Positions 8,059 through 21,803 of a stretch of 64,000 nucleotides of DNA are shown here, piece after piece. Within the stretch, counting starts at the first letter, position 1; every line of letters starts with the position of its first letter. The position numbers were made by a program, and so were the translations under genes. The notes below the pieces were generated by a model that ran no database searches, had not been told where the DNA came from, and worked only from the letters and a program-made list of their open reading frames with translations. This stretch comes from Thauera butanivorans NBRC 103042 (GTDB lineage Bacteria; Pseudomonadota; Gammaproteobacteria; Burkholderiales; Rhodocyclaceae), in NCBI RefSeq assembly GCF_001591165.1, contig NZ_BCUG01000002.1, forward strand, positions 154,574-218,573, read 5' to 3'.

Positions 8059-9111
8059 ATGCCCACCATGCGCGACGCTTACGAACTGCTCGGCCTGGCA
8101 CCGGGCGTCACCCCGACCGACGTCAAGCGTGCCTTTCGCCGGCTGGCAATGCGCTGGCATCCCGACCGCAATCCGGCACCTGCCGCCGCCGAGCACTTCA
8201 AGGCGCTGCGCCGTGCGCACGACAAGCTGCTCGCGGGACTCAAGCCGGCAGACGCCAGCGCGGAAGAACACGGCCACGCCGATCCTGCTGCTTCCGGGCA
8301 GGACACGGATGCGCCTGCCGATGCCGAGACGGCCCCCCGCGGCGCCGACCGCTCCATGGACCTGGAGCTGGACCTGGAAGAGGCCTTCCTCGGCGGCACC
8401 AGGCAGATCTGCCTGAGCCAGGCGAGCAGCTGCACCCATTGCTCGGGCACGGGCGAAATCCGGCTGACTTTCACCCGGCTGTGCGAACCCTGCCGCGGCT
8501 CGGGGAAGGTGCGCAATGGCAAGGGCCTGCAAAGCTGCACGGCCTGCGCCGGCCGTGGCTACCGCAGCACCGCGGCCTGTCCGGACTGCGAAGGCAGCGG
8601 CCAGCAAACCAGTGAACGCTGGCTGGCCGTGAGCCTGCCGGCCGGGCTGGTCGACGGCGACAGCCTGCGCCTGAGCGGCGAAGGCGAGCCCCATCCCGAA
8701 CACTCCGGCAAGCCCGGCGATCTCCACTTGCGCATCCGGCTGAATGCCCACCCGCTATACACGCGCAAGGGGCGCGACCTGCTGCTGCAACGCCCGATCA
8801 GCGCGCTGCGCCTGCTGCTCGGTGGGACAGTGCCCGTCCCGCACCCGGGCGGGCCGCGCAAGGTGACGATCCCGGCCGGCAGCGCATCGGCACGCCAGGT
8901 CCGCTTCGATGGCGAAGGCTTCCCCGCCCGCGCGGGCCGCCCCGCCGGCGACATGGTGATCGACTTCCAGCCGCTCATGCCCACGCAGGTGGATACGGCC
9001 CTGCATGCACAGTTCGAAGCCTTGGAGGCCGAACTGCAGCGCGGGCTGGGGCAATACCTGCCCGAGCTCGCTGCATGGGAAGCGAAGTGGATGCAGAATG
9101 CGGGGCGATAA
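8059..9111 (+). CDS. DnaJ-like co-chaperone (J domain, zinc-finger and C-terminal domains)
   Basis: This 350-residue protein has an N-terminal J domain (YELLGLAPGVTPTDVKRAF, with the HPD triad in RWHPDRN near residue 36). A linker rich in Ala/Asp/Glu takes the place of the Gly/Phe-rich region. Four CxxCxGxG-type zinc repeats follow (CTHCSGTG, CEPCRGSG, CTACAGRG, CPDCEGSG), then a DnaJ C-terminal substrate-binding domain. It should stimulate an Hsp70 ATPase. The absent G/F region and the separation from dnaK argue against it being the main DnaJ. It overlaps mltF by 14 bp, implying coupled translation. The ATG at 8059 is chosen because it leads directly into MPTMRDAYELLGL. Confidence 0.88.
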   Translation: MPTMRDAYELLGLAPGVTPTDVKRAFRRLAMRWHPDRNPAPAAAEHFKALRRAHDKLLAGLKPADASAEEHGHADPAASGQDTDAPADAETAPRGADRSMDLELDLEEAFLGGTRQICLSQASSCTHCSGTGEIRLTFTRLCEPCRGSGKVRNGKGLQSCTACAGRGYRSTAACPDCEGSGQQTSERWLAVSLPAGLVDGDSLRLSGEGEPHPEHSGKPGDLHLRIRLNAHPLYTRKGRDLLLQRPISALRLLLGGTVPVPHPGGPRKVTIPAGSASARQVRFDGEGFPARAGRPAGDMVIDFQPLMPTQVDTALHAQFEALEAELQRGLGQYLPELAAWEAKWMQNAGR

Positions 9112-10510
9112 AACCGCTGCCGCGAGACGACTATCGACCCTGCTGCTGGGCTTGTCGCTGGCGGCCTGCGGGCCGGCCGAAACACCCCGCATCGCCGACT
9201 ACCTCAGCCTGGGTGAGCTGCGCATCGCCACTCGCCACGATGCCATCTCCTACCGGCTCGACGAAAACGGCCGGGCAAGCGGCTTCGAGCATGACTTGCT
9301 GCTGGCGCTCGGCGACGAGCTCGACGTCGACGTCACTTTCGTGCCCTACCCCGACACCACCCGTGCGCTGGATGCGGTGATCAACGGCCAGGTACACATG
9401 GCCGCCGCCAGCCTGGGTGTGAACAGGCGCCTGCCGCTGCGATGGTCGAAGCCGATGCGCGAGGTGGAGTACGTCGTCGTCGGCCGCAGCGGCGGCCAGG
9501 CGGAAGCATCGGCCGACGAACAGTCTCTCGCCGGACGCACGATCTCGGCCCGCCGCGGCTCGCTGGCGGCGGAGAAGATCATGGACATCCGCAAGCACCG
9601 TCCCGGCGTCAACGTGCATTTCCCGATCAAGGCCGGTGAAGAACAACTGCTTGCCGATCTCGCCGCAGGCAAGCTCGACCTGGTCGCCACCGACCGCCTG
9701 CACTATGCGCTTGCCGCCCATCTCCATCCCGCACTGGAAATCGTCTACGAGCTGCCGGGACGTTCGGCCATTGCCTGGGCGCTGCCGGCCGGGCAGCACG
9801 CGCTGGCGGCCGAAGTCGACGCCTTCATCGGCCGGGCCGCGGCCGACGGCCGCCTCGCCCGCCTGGCCGACCGCTACTTCGACTACGTGCGCCGTCTGAA
9901 CACTGCCGACATCACCACTTTCCTGGCCCGCATCCAGGAACGCCTGCCCCGCTACCGCGCCTTCTTCCACGAGGCCGAAGCCCAGACCGGCATCGACTGG
10001 CGCTACGTCGCCGCGGTGGCCTATCAGGAGTCGCACTGGGATCCGCAGGCCACCTCCTTCACCGGCGTGCGCGGCATGATGATGCTGACGGCGGACACGG
10101 CCGACCGGCTGGGCGTGAACGACCGGCTCGACCCTCGCCAGAGCATCCTCGGCGGCGCGCGCTACCTGGCGATGCTGAAAGGCTTGCTGCCGGACGAAAT
10201 CGACGAACCGGACCGCACCTGGCTGGCAACGGCGGCCTACAACCTGGGCATGGGGCACATGAACGGTGCCCGTGCGATCGCCCGCCGGCTGGGCAAGGAC
10301 GATCGAGCGTGGTGGGAAATGAAATCGGTGCTGCCGCTGCTGTCCCGGCCGGAATACGCCCAGCGGCTCAAATCCGGCCCGGCGCGCGGCGGCGAAGCGG
10401 TGGTGATGACGGAGAACGTACGCAGCTACCACGACATCCTGGCTCGCCTGGAGCCGCCCTACGAAGCGGGGCCGGCCTTGCCCCGCCTTCGGCTGGGCAA
10501 GGCCGACTGA
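9098..10510 (+). CDS. mltF: Membrane-bound lytic murein transglycosylase F
   Basis: This 470-residue lipoprotein has a signal peptide ending in lipobox LAAC (Cys near residue 23). A periplasmic substrate-binding (SBP_bac_3-like) domain spans about residues 35-270. A C-terminal SLT catalytic domain carries YQESHWDPQATSFTGVRGMM, in which the Glu of QES is the catalytic acid. It cleaves peptidoglycan glycan strands from the outer membrane, forming 1,6-anhydro ends. The ATG at 9098 lies inside the end of the DnaJ-like gene and yields a compact lipoprotein signal; longer starts would read the DnaJ tail out of frame. Confidence 0.93.
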   Translation: MRGDKTAAARRLSTLLLGLSLAACGPAETPRIADYLSLGELRIATRHDAISYRLDENGRASGFEHDLLLALGDELDVDVTFVPYPDTTRALDAVINGQVHMAAASLGVNRRLPLRWSKPMREVEYVVVGRSGGQAEASADEQSLAGRTISARRGSLAAEKIMDIRKHRPGVNVHFPIKAGEEQLLADLAAGKLDLVATDRLHYALAAHLHPALEIVYELPGRSAIAWALPAGQHALAAEVDAFIGRAAADGRLARLADRYFDYVRRLNTADITTFLARIQERLPRYRAFFHEAEAQTGIDWRYVAAVAYQESHWDPQATSFTGVRGMMMLTADTADRLGVNDRLDPRQSILGGARYLAMLKGLLPDEIDEPDRTWLATAAYNLGMGHMNGARAIARRLGKDDRAWWEMKSVLPLLSRPEYAQRLKSGPARGGEAVVMTENVRSYHDILARLEPPYEAGPALPRLRLGKAD

Positions 10511-10513
10511 GCA

Positions 10514-12112
<1,599 letters not shown>

Positions 12113-12376
12113 ATGCTATCGATTCGTGACTGCCTGGACTACTGCGACATCACCGACGACGAAGTCGCGCTGGTTGCCGAACATGAAGGGATCCCCGATG
12201 CCGCCGCTGCGCAAGTGGTTTGCGGCTTGGTCCAGACACCCGAAGGAGTCCTGCTGCTGACCAACTTCATGCTCGACCTCGTCGAGCGTGCCAACGAATG
12301 CGGCGACAAGGAAAAAGCCGCCAAGGCGGAATCCGTCTGCGCCCGCTTCATGGCCGATCATCCGCTGACGCATTAG
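12113..12376 (+). CDS. Small acidic Cys-containing protein of unknown function
   Basis: The 87-residue product is acidic and predicted mostly helical, with five Cys (about residues 7, 11, 37, 63 and 76) and no signal peptide or membrane segment. I do not recognise a family. The start is firm: GGAGGAG at 12101-12107 lies five bases before the ATG, the best ribosome-binding site nearby. Base composition is coding-like. It runs opposite to serS and rarA and its last 29 bp overlap the end of rarA. The strong RBS and repeated upstream sites suggest a regulated, well-translated small protein. A stem (12392-12399 with 12427-12434) just after it, inside rarA, may end its transcript. Confidence 0.7.
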   Translation: MLSIRDCLDYCDITDDEVALVAEHEGIPDAAAAQVVCGLVQTPEGVLLLTNFMLDLVERANECGDKEKAAKAESVCARFMADHPLTH

Positions 12377-13745
12377 CTGCGCCATCCGACGCCGAACGCT
12401 CGCCCGCCTGCTTGCCAAGCGGTCGGGCGTTCGGGCTTTCTACAGCTTCATCCAGCGCACGCAACTGGGCCAGCTTTTCCGCGATGCGGCCTTCCATGCC
12501 ACGCGGCGTGGGCCGATACCACTCGGGACGTGCCATGCCTTCGGGCAGGTAGCTCTCGCCGGCGGCATAGGCGCCCGGTTCGTCATGGGCATAGCGGTAA
12601 GCCTTGCCGTAACCCAGACTCTTCATCAGCTTCGTCGGCGCATTGCGCAGGTGCAGCGGCACCGGGCGTGAGCCGTCGCGTTTGACGAATTCGCGCGCCG
12701 CATTGTAGGCCTTGTAGGCTGCATTCGATTTGGCCGCACAGGCGAGGAAGATCGTCGCCTGCGCCAGCGCCAGTTCGCCTTCGGGAGAACCGAGGCGCTC
12801 GTAGGTGGCGCAGGCGTTCAGCGTCATTTCGAGCGCCCGCGGGTCGGCGAGGCCGATGTCTTCCACTGCCATGCGGATCAGGCGCCGGCCGACATAGAGC
12901 GGGTCCGCGCCGCCGTCGAGCATCCGGCACAGCCAGTAGAGCGAGGCATCGGGGTTCGAGCCCCGGACCGATTTGTGCAGCGCCGATATCTGGTCGTAGA
13001 AGGCTTCTCCGCCCTTGTCGAAACGGCGCAGGTTCTGCGACAGCGCGGCATCGACGAAGGCCGCATCAACCTTTGCCGCGCCCGCGGTTTCGGCCGCCAC
13101 CTGCACTTGTTCGATCAGGTTCATCAGCCGCCGCGCGTCGCCGTCGGCAAAACCGATCATGCGTTCGCGGGCGTCGTCGTCGAACGGCAGGTCCGGACAT
13201 GCCGCCAGGCGCGCCCGCTCGAACAGCGCGGTCATGGCCTCGGCATCGATCGGTTCGAGGACGTAGACCGCCGCACGCGACAGCAGCGCCGAATTGACTT
13301 CGAAGGAAGGGTTCTCGGTGGTGGCGCCGATGAAGGTCACCAGACCCTGCTCGACATAGGGCAGGAAGGCATCCTGCTGCGACTTGTTGAAGCGATGCAC
13401 TTCATCCACGAACAGGATGGTGTGCCGCCCCCGCGCCTTCGCCGCCTGGGCCTGCTGGATCGCTTCGCGGATCTCCTTGACCCCGGAAAACACCGCCGAC
13501 AGCGCGGCGAAGTCGGCGTCGAAGCCCTGCGCCATCAGGCGGGCGAGCGTGGTCTTGCCGACGCCGGGCGGTCCCCACAGGATCATCGAATGCGGCTTGC
13601 GCGAGGCAAAGGCCAGCCGCAGGGGCTTGCCTTCGCCCAGCAGATGGGCCTGGCCTGCGACCTCGTCGAGCGACTTCGGCCGCATGCGCTCGGCCAGCGG
13701 CACCTGCGGCGGCGCGATGGATTCGAACAGATCGGCCACGGTCAA
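12348..13745 (-). CDS. rarA: Replication-associated recombination protein A (AAA+ ATPase)
   Basis: This 465-residue RarA/MgsA protein acts at stalled replication forks. It has the family opening PLAERMRPKSLDEVAGQ, Walker A WGPPGVGKTT near residue 58, Walker B ILFVDEVHRFNK, the sensor phrase FIGATTENPSF, and the C-terminal tetramerisation region. The start appears to be TTG (13745-13743), whose TG overlaps the lolA TGA stop as TTGA; the next in-frame ATG would remove the conserved DLFE and PLAER region. Its 3' end overlaps the convergent small gene by 29 bp. Confidence 0.94.
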   Translation of the reverse strand: MTVADLFESIAPPQVPLAERMRPKSLDEVAGQAHLLGEGKPLRLAFASRKPHSMILWGPPGVGKTTLARLMAQGFDADFAALSAVFSGVKEIREAIQQAQAAKARGRHTILFVDEVHRFNKSQQDAFLPYVEQGLVTFIGATTENPSFEVNSALLSRAAVYVLEPIDAEAMTALFERARLAACPDLPFDDDARERMIGFADGDARRLMNLIEQVQVAAETAGAAKVDAAFVDAALSQNLRRFDKGGEAFYDQISALHKSVRGSNPDASLYWLCRMLDGGADPLYVGRRLIRMAVEDIGLADPRALEMTLNACATYERLGSPEGELALAQATIFLACAAKSNAAYKAYNAAREFVKRDGSRPVPLHLRNAPTKLMKSLGYGKAYRYAHDEPGAYAAGESYLPEGMARPEWYRPTPRGMEGRIAEKLAQLRALDEAVESPNARPLGKQAGERSASDGAANASADDRP

Positions 13746-14461
13746 CGCGTCGGAGCAGCACCGCTGCTGCCCGCCGCGCCCGGCAGTTCGCCGATCACGT
13801 CGGCACCTGCCGGCGGCTCGAAACGGAAGCGGTCGGATGCCAGGTCGGGGTTCGGCTGCAGCCGGGTGAAGCGGATCAGCGTGGTCTGGCCGAAGTTGTC
13901 GCGCATCTCCATGCTGTGCAGACGGCCATCCTTCAGGCCGATGCGCAGGGACTCGAAGCCGCTGTCGGTCTGCCTGGGGCGTGCTTCGACCCAGTCCAGT
14001 TCGCCATCGCTGCCGCCATCGGCAAGAACGAAACCCTCTTCGATGTCACCGCTGCCGAACAGGATCGCCGCCGGCGTCGCCCCCAGGGCATCGCCGAGCG
14101 CGCGCACCGTGACCTGGTTCAGGTCCGGGTCCCAGGTCCACAGCGTGCTGCCGTCGCCGACCAGTACCTGGCGGTAGGGACGCTGGTACTCCCAATGGAA
14201 GCGCCCGGGCCGCGCATAGGCGAAGCTGCCCGACGCCTGCTGGGGCTTGCGGCCGGAGCGGGCAACGACGATCTGTTCGAAATCGCCTTCGGCGCTGCGC
14301 GTCTCCGACACGAACTGGCGCAACTGGGCGATGCCGTCCGCCGCCAGCGCGGCAGCGCCGGCACAAGCCAATGCAAGGGCCAGCGAGACGCGCGCGATCA
14401 CCGGGGCACGAGCCGCAAGCCGGCGAGCCACCGCCCCTGTACCGAAATGCATTCCCATCAT
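13742..14461 (-). CDS. lolA: Outer-membrane lipoprotein carrier protein LolA
   Basis: This 239-residue protein ferries lipoproteins from the LolCDE exporter across the periplasm to LolB. It has an N-terminal Sec signal ([19 protein letters not shown]). The mature LolA core shows [20 protein letters not shown] and [19 protein letters not shown], the half-barrel strands of the family. The N-terminus is about 15 residues longer than usual before the hydrophobic stretch. The ATG at 14461 overlaps the ftsK stop as ATGA, which supports it, although the second ATG at 14458 is possible. Confidence 0.93.
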   Translation of the reverse strand: MMGMHFGTGAVARRLAARAPVIARVSLALALACAGAAALAADGIAQLRQFVSETRSAEGDFEQIVVARSGRKPQQASGSFAYARPGRFHWEYQRPYRQVLVGDGSTLWTWDPDLNQVTVRALGDALGATPAAILFGSGDIEEGFVLADGGSDGELDWVEARPRQTDSGFESLRIGLKDGRLHSMEMRDNFGQTTLIRFTRLQPNPDLASDRFRFEPPAGADVIGELPGAAGSSGAAPTR

Positions 14462-16746
14462 TCGCTCTCCTTGGCCGGCACGATCACTTCGCGGTTGCCG
14501 TTGCTGCCCATCGCCGACACCAGGCCGGCACGTTCCATCTGCTCGATCAGGCGCGCCGCGCGGTTGTAGCCGATGCGCAGGTGGCGCTGCACCAGCGAGA
14601 TCGACGGCCGGCGGGTCTTGATCACGACTTCGACCGCCTGGTCGTACAGCGGGTCGGCCTCGCCATCGCCGCCATCGCCTCCGCCGCCGGGCGCGGCATC
14701 GAGGTCGTCCTCGGGTTGCGACAGGATGCCTTCGACGTAGTCCGGCGGGCCGACGCGCTTGAGGTGATCCACCACCTTGTGCACCTCCTCGTCGGCGACA
14801 AAAGCGCCATGCACCCGTACCGGCAGGCCGGTGCCCGGCGCGAGGTAGAGCATGTCGCCCATGCCGAGCAGGTTCTCCGCGCCCATCTGGTCGAGGATGG
14901 TGCGCGAGTCGATCTTGCTGGACACCTGGAAGGCGATGCGGGTCGGCACGTTGGCCTTGATCAGGCCGGTGATGACGTCCACCGACGGCCGCTGCGTGGC
15001 GAGGATCAGGTGGATGCCCGCCGCGCGCGCCTTCTGCGCGAGGCGGGCAATCAACTCTTCCACCTTCTTGCCGACCACCATCATCATGTCGGCCAGTTCG
15101 TCCACAATGACGACGATGTAGGGCAGCGTGTCGAGCGGCTCGGGGTTCTCGGGCGTGATCGAGAAGGGGTTGGTCAGCGGCATCTCGGCCTTGCGCGCCT
15201 CCAGCACGGCCTTGTTGTAGCCGGACAGGTTGCGCACGCCGACCGCCGCCATCAGCTTGTAGCGCTTGTCCATTTCGGCGACGCACCAGTTCAGCGCGTT
15301 CGCCGCGTGCTTCATGTCGGTGACGACAGGCGCCAGCAGATGCGGGATGCCTTCGTAGATCGACAGTTCGAGCATCTTCGGGTCGACCATGATCAGCCGC
15401 ACGCGGTCCGGCTCGCTCTTGTACAGCAGCGACAGGATCATCGCGTTGATGCCGACCGACTTGCCCGAACCGGTGGTGCCGGCCACCAGCAGGTGCGGCA
15501 TCTTGGCCAGGTCGGCGACCACCGGCTGGCCGCCGATGTCCTTGCCGAGCACCACGGTGAGCGGCGAACCCATGTCGTGATAGACCTTGGAGCCGACGAT
15601 CTCGGACAGGCGCACCGTCTGCCGCTTGGGATTGGGCAGCTCCAGCGCCATGCAGGACTTGCCCGGCACCGTCTCGACCACCCGCACCGACACCAGCGAC
15701 AGCGCACGCGCCAGATCCTTGGCCAGATTGACCACCTGGCTGCCCTTGACGCCGGTCGCCGGCTCGATTTCGTAGCGCGTGATGACCGGGCCAGGATAGG
15801 CGGCCAGCACCTTGACCTCGACACCGAAGTCGCCGAGCTTGGTCTCGATCAGGCGCGAGGTGAATTCCAGCGTTTCGGCCGACGGCGGCTCGACATCTCC
15901 GGAAGCCGGATCGAGCAGAGCCAGCGGCGGCATCGCGCCTGCGCTCGCATCGGCGAACAGAGTCTGCTGGCGTTCCTTGTCGACGCGCTCGGACTTCTGC
16001 ACGGCGATCAGCGGCGGTTCGATGCGCAGCGGCGCAGGCGCCACCTTCTCGGTCTTGCGGCGCCGGGTCTCGACCACCGCTTCACGCTTCTGCGCCACTT
16101 CGCGGCCGACGCGGCGATCCTGCCAGCGTTGCCAGCCCTGCTGCACGGCCAACACGGTCTGCTCCAGCAACAGCCCCACCCGCTCGACCACGGCCAGCCA
16201 GGACACGCCGGTGAACAGCGACAGCCCCGAAGCCATCAGCGCGAGCAGCAGCAGGGTACCGCCAGTGAAGCCGAAATAGCGCTGGGTGAGCCCGCCGATC
16301 TCCATCCCCAGCAAGCCGCCCGGCGCGAGCGGCACCTGGGCGCCGTGGCCGTGGAAGCGCAGGAACTCGAGCGCGCTGCTGGTCAGCAGCACGACGAGAA
16401 AGCCGGCCATGACGAAGATGAAGGACCGGTGGTCCAGCGTCAGCCGGTTCTTCAGCCGCCGGAAGCCCCACAGCAGGCTGTAGCCGAGGAAGATCACCCA
16501 CCACCACGACGAAAGCCCGAACAGGTAGAGCAGCAGGTCGGCCAGCCAGGCGCCGAAGCGCCCGCCGGGGTTGATCACGCTGGCGACGTCCGAGGCATGG
16601 GACCAGCCCGGATCGGCCTTGCTGTAGCCGAGCAGGATCAGGCCGACGTAAAGGGACATGACGCCCAGGATCAGCCAGCGAGCCTCCTGCAGCAGCAGCG
16701 AGATCTTTTCGGGCAGGGGCTGAGGGCGGGACGAGCGAGACTGCAT
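14458..16746 (-). CDS. ftsK: DNA translocase FtsK
   Basis: This 762-residue septal DNA pump helps segregate chromosome termini and activates XerCD. It has about four N-terminal membrane helices (residues 25-190), a short charged linker, and a RecA-like motor with Walker [15 protein letters not shown] near residue 430 and Walker B-like [19 protein letters not shown]-terminal winged-helix gamma domain ([20 protein letters not shown]) reads polar KOPS-type sequences. The linker is much shorter than in E. coli FtsK (about 1,330 residues), as usual for shorter SpoIIIE-like forms. It is first of the coupled genes ftsK-lolA-rarA. Confidence 0.96.
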   Translation of the reverse strand: MQSRSSRPQPLPEKISLLLQEARWLILGVMSLYVGLILLGYSKADPGWSHASDVASVINPGGRFGAWLADLLLYLFGLSSWWWVIFLGYSLLWGFRRLKNRLTLDHRSFIFVMAGFLVVLLTSSALEFLRFHGHGAQVPLAPGGLLGMEIGGLTQRYFGFTGGTLLLLALMASGLSLFTGVSWLAVVERVGLLLEQTVLAVQQGWQRWQDRRVGREVAQKREAVVETRRRKTEKVAPAPLRIEPPLIAVQKSERVDKERQQTLFADASAGAMPPLALLDPASGDVEPPSAETLEFTSRLIETKLGDFGVEVKVLAAYPGPVITRYEIEPATGVKGSQVVNLAKDLARALSLVSVRVVETVPGKSCMALELPNPKRQTVRLSEIVGSKVYHDMGSPLTVVLGKDIGGQPVVADLAKMPHLLVAGTTGSGKSVGINAMILSLLYKSEPDRVRLIMVDPKMLELSIYEGIPHLLAPVVTDMKHAANALNWCVAEMDKRYKLMAAVGVRNLSGYNKAVLEARKAEMPLTNPFSITPENPEPLDTLPYIVVIVDELADMMMVVGKKVEELIARLAQKARAAGIHLILATQRPSVDVITGLIKANVPTRIAFQVSSKIDSRTILDQMGAENLLGMGDMLYLAPGTGLPVRVHGAFVADEEVHKVVDHLKRVGPPDYVEGILSQPEDDLDAAPGGGGDGGDGEADPLYDQAVEVVIKTRRPSISLVQRHLRIGYNRAARLIEQMERAGLVSAMGSNGNREVIVPAKESE

Positions 16747-16902
16747 GAGGCGGCGGCGCGAAACCTGAATGAAACAACAGCGTCGATTATAAGCGATACG
16801 CCCCGGCGCTCCCGCGCCGCGTTGCGCATCCTCACAAAGCCCCAGGCCGGAGCGGCATGCAGACTCCGGCGAAACGCGCCCCTGCCGGGTCGTGCCCCGG
16901 GA

Positions 16903-17574
16903 TCAGACCTCGCTGAGGCGTTCGCGCAGCACGATTCCCTGCGGACGCTCCTCGATCAGGCCCTGCTGCCCCAGATCCTTCATCACCCGGCTCACCATCT
17001 CGCGCGAGGCGCCGATCATCTTGGCGATGTCCTGCTTGGATATCTTGCGCACCACGACCGTTTCGCCGCCCACGTCCTCGGCCATCTCGATCAGCAGGCG
17101 GGCGACGCGGCCGTATACGTCCATCAGCGCCAGGCTCTCGATCTTGCGGTCGGCATTGCGCAGGCGGCTGGCCAGGTTGCACATGATCCGCCAGGCGATG
17201 TCGAAGTTGTCGCGCATGATCACGCGGAAATCCTGCTTGGCGATCAGCACCAGGTCGGCCGGTACCACCGCCACCACCGACGCCGAACGCGGCTGCTCGT
17301 CGAACATGCCCATCTCGCCGAACAGCTCGCCCTGGCCGAGGATGGACAGGATCACTTCCCGCCCGTCCTCGTCGCTGACGATGACCTTCAGGCTGCCGGT
17401 CAGGACGAAATAGACGAAATCGGAGCGATCTCCCGCATTGACGACCGGCTGGCCGCGCGGAATCCGCCGCATCATGGAGACGCGAGCCACGTTGGCGAGC
17501 ACATCGTCTGACAGCCCGTGAAAGAGCGGGAAGGTCTTCAGGGCGATGATGGACACTGCAGCGGTTTTCGACAT
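16903..17574 (-). CDS. Crp/Fnr-family transcription regulator (CRP-like)
   Basis: This 223-residue regulator has an N-terminal cyclic-nucleotide-binding barrel (residues 20-140). Its phosphate-binding cassette is intact: LFGEMGMFDEQPRSASV contains the Glu and the Arg-Ser pair that contact cAMP in CRP. A C-terminal helix-turn-helix has SKQDIAKMIGASREMVSRVM. The N-terminal Cys cluster of Fnr is missing, so an oxygen-sensing iron-sulfur form is unlikely. GGAG precedes the ATG at 17574. It is divergent from trxB, in the place held by lrp in E. coli. Target genes are unknown. Confidence 0.88.
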   Translation of the reverse strand: MSKTAAVSIIALKTFPLFHGLSDDVLANVARVSMMRRIPRGQPVVNAGDRSDFVYFVLTGSLKVIVSDEDGREVILSILGQGELFGEMGMFDEQPRSASVVAVVPADLVLIAKQDFRVIMRDNFDIAWRIMCNLASRLRNADRKIESLALMDVYGRVARLLIEMAEDVGGETVVVRKISKQDIAKMIGASREMVSRVMKDLGQQGLIEERPQGIVLRERLSEV

Positions 17575-17579
17575 GCTGA

Positions 17580-18707
<1,128 letters not shown>

Positions 18708-18715
18708 GCGGACCG

Positions 18716-19813
18716 ATGAGCCGCCGCCCGCGCACGCCTCCGGCCGAACCGGCGGACAAGCATGCCGGCGACGGCCGGCCTTGCCGGCCCGCCAGCGGCA
18801 ATACGCCGTTCGCCGGCTTGCGCAGACAGTTGCAGGACGGCAAGGGCGGCATGCCCTCATCGCCGCCGCAGCATTCCCCGGGCAAGCGGATCCGGCCGTC
18901 TCCGATTGCGGACGACGCCAAGGCCGCCACTCCGGGTATCCAGCCCGACGAAGCCGAACTGGCGCTGTTTCGCAAGACCGTGGGCGCGGCAGTACCGGTC
19001 CGCAGCGGCAACCGGGCCGAAATCGAACGGGCACGCCCGGCGCCGCTGCCACGCCCGCGATCGCCGCAGCAGGACGAGGAAAGCATCGGACCGGGCGCTC
19101 CGGCCGCCCGGCTCGATCCCCTGCGCCTCGCCTACGAAGGCGTGGTGCCGCTGCGGGAGACGGGACGCATCGAACTCGATACGCCGCTGCGGCACGGCAT
19201 GCGCACGCCGGCCGCGGACAAGGCGCGGGCGGCGCGCCCGGACGGGCGCGTCCTGCCCGCCGATGCCGGCAACGGCGACCCCGCGTCGCTGTTCCACAGC
19301 ATGGTGGCCGACGTCCGCCCCATCGACACCCGCAACCGGGTCGAACTGCAGCGCCCCGCGCCCCGGCCGGCGCCGATCAAGCGTGAGGAAGACGAACGCG
19401 CGGCACTCGGCGAATCCCTGGCGGCGCCGCTGAGCTTCGAGGATCGGCTCGACATGGGGGAAGAAGCGGCTTTCCTCCGCCCCGGCCTGCCGCGACGAAT
19501 ACTGACGGATCTGCGGCGGGGGCGCTGGGTGCTGCAGGGCCAGCTCGACCTGCACGGCCTGGTGCGCGACGAGGCACGCGAAGCGCTGGCCCGCTTCCTG
19601 AGCGACAGTCTGCTGCAGGGCAAGCGCTGCATCCGGGTGATCCACGGCAAAGGCCACGGCTCCCCCGGCAAAGTCTCGATTCTCAAGCAGTTGTCGCGCG
19701 GCTGGCTGGCACAGCGCGAGGAGATCCTGGCCTTCTGCCAGGCCGGTCCGCACGATGGCGGCGGCGGCGCACTGCTGGTGCTGCTGCGCGCGCAGAACGG
19801 CGCGCGCAGTTGA
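18716..19813 (+). CDS. Smr-domain protein with triplicated N-terminal motif
   Basis: This 365-residue protein ends in an Smr domain (about residues 275-362): LDLHGLVRDEAREALARF and VIHGKGHGSPGKVSILKQ, with the DLHG and HGKG motifs of endonuclease-type Smr proteins. SmrB of E. coli cleaves mRNA at collided ribosomes. The N-terminal 250 residues are low-complexity (Pro/Arg/Ala/Asp) but contain three related blocks: LFRKTVGAAVPVRSGNRAEI, YEGVVPLRETGRIELDTP and LFHSMVADVRPIDTRNRVEL, each with a Pro-rich tail. Relatives I know carry a single such block. The start at 18716 follows trxB by eight bases, so the two are probably co-transcribed. Confidence 0.85.
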   Translation: MSRRPRTPPAEPADKHAGDGRPCRPASGNTPFAGLRRQLQDGKGGMPSSPPQHSPGKRIRPSPIADDAKAATPGIQPDEAELALFRKTVGAAVPVRSGNRAEIERARPAPLPRPRSPQQDEESIGPGAPAARLDPLRLAYEGVVPLRETGRIELDTPLRHGMRTPAADKARAARPDGRVLPADAGNGDPASLFHSMVADVRPIDTRNRVELQRPAPRPAPIKREEDERAALGESLAAPLSFEDRLDMGEEAAFLRPGLPRRILTDLRRGRWVLQGQLDLHGLVRDEAREALARFLSDSLLQGKRCIRVIHGKGHGSPGKVSILKQLSRGWLAQREEILAFCQAGPHDGGGGALLVLLRAQNGARS

Positions 19814-19838
19814 AGAAGCGGCCGAACGCCGCCCTTCT
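19812..19838 (+). terminator. Possible terminator after the Smr gene
   Basis: AGAAG-CGGC, a CGAAC loop, then GCCG and CTTCT form an imperfect stem with a two-base bulge, followed by TTCA. It lies at the end of the Smr gene and before the convergent PII gene. The stem is modest, so confidence is limited. Confidence 0.4.
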
Positions 19839-19862
19839 TTCATTGCCCGCCTTTCTCGCCGT

Positions 19863-21767
<1,905 letters not shown>

Positions 21768-21803
21768 TCAGCCGACGTTTTGTCCGGAATATTCCAGCGC
21801 AGT

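Noticed and set aside
14371..17511. A 1,046-codon open frame on the plus strand
   Set aside because: It lies opposite lolA, ftsK and the Crp-type gene, all clearly coding, and has the composition of an antisense shadow.
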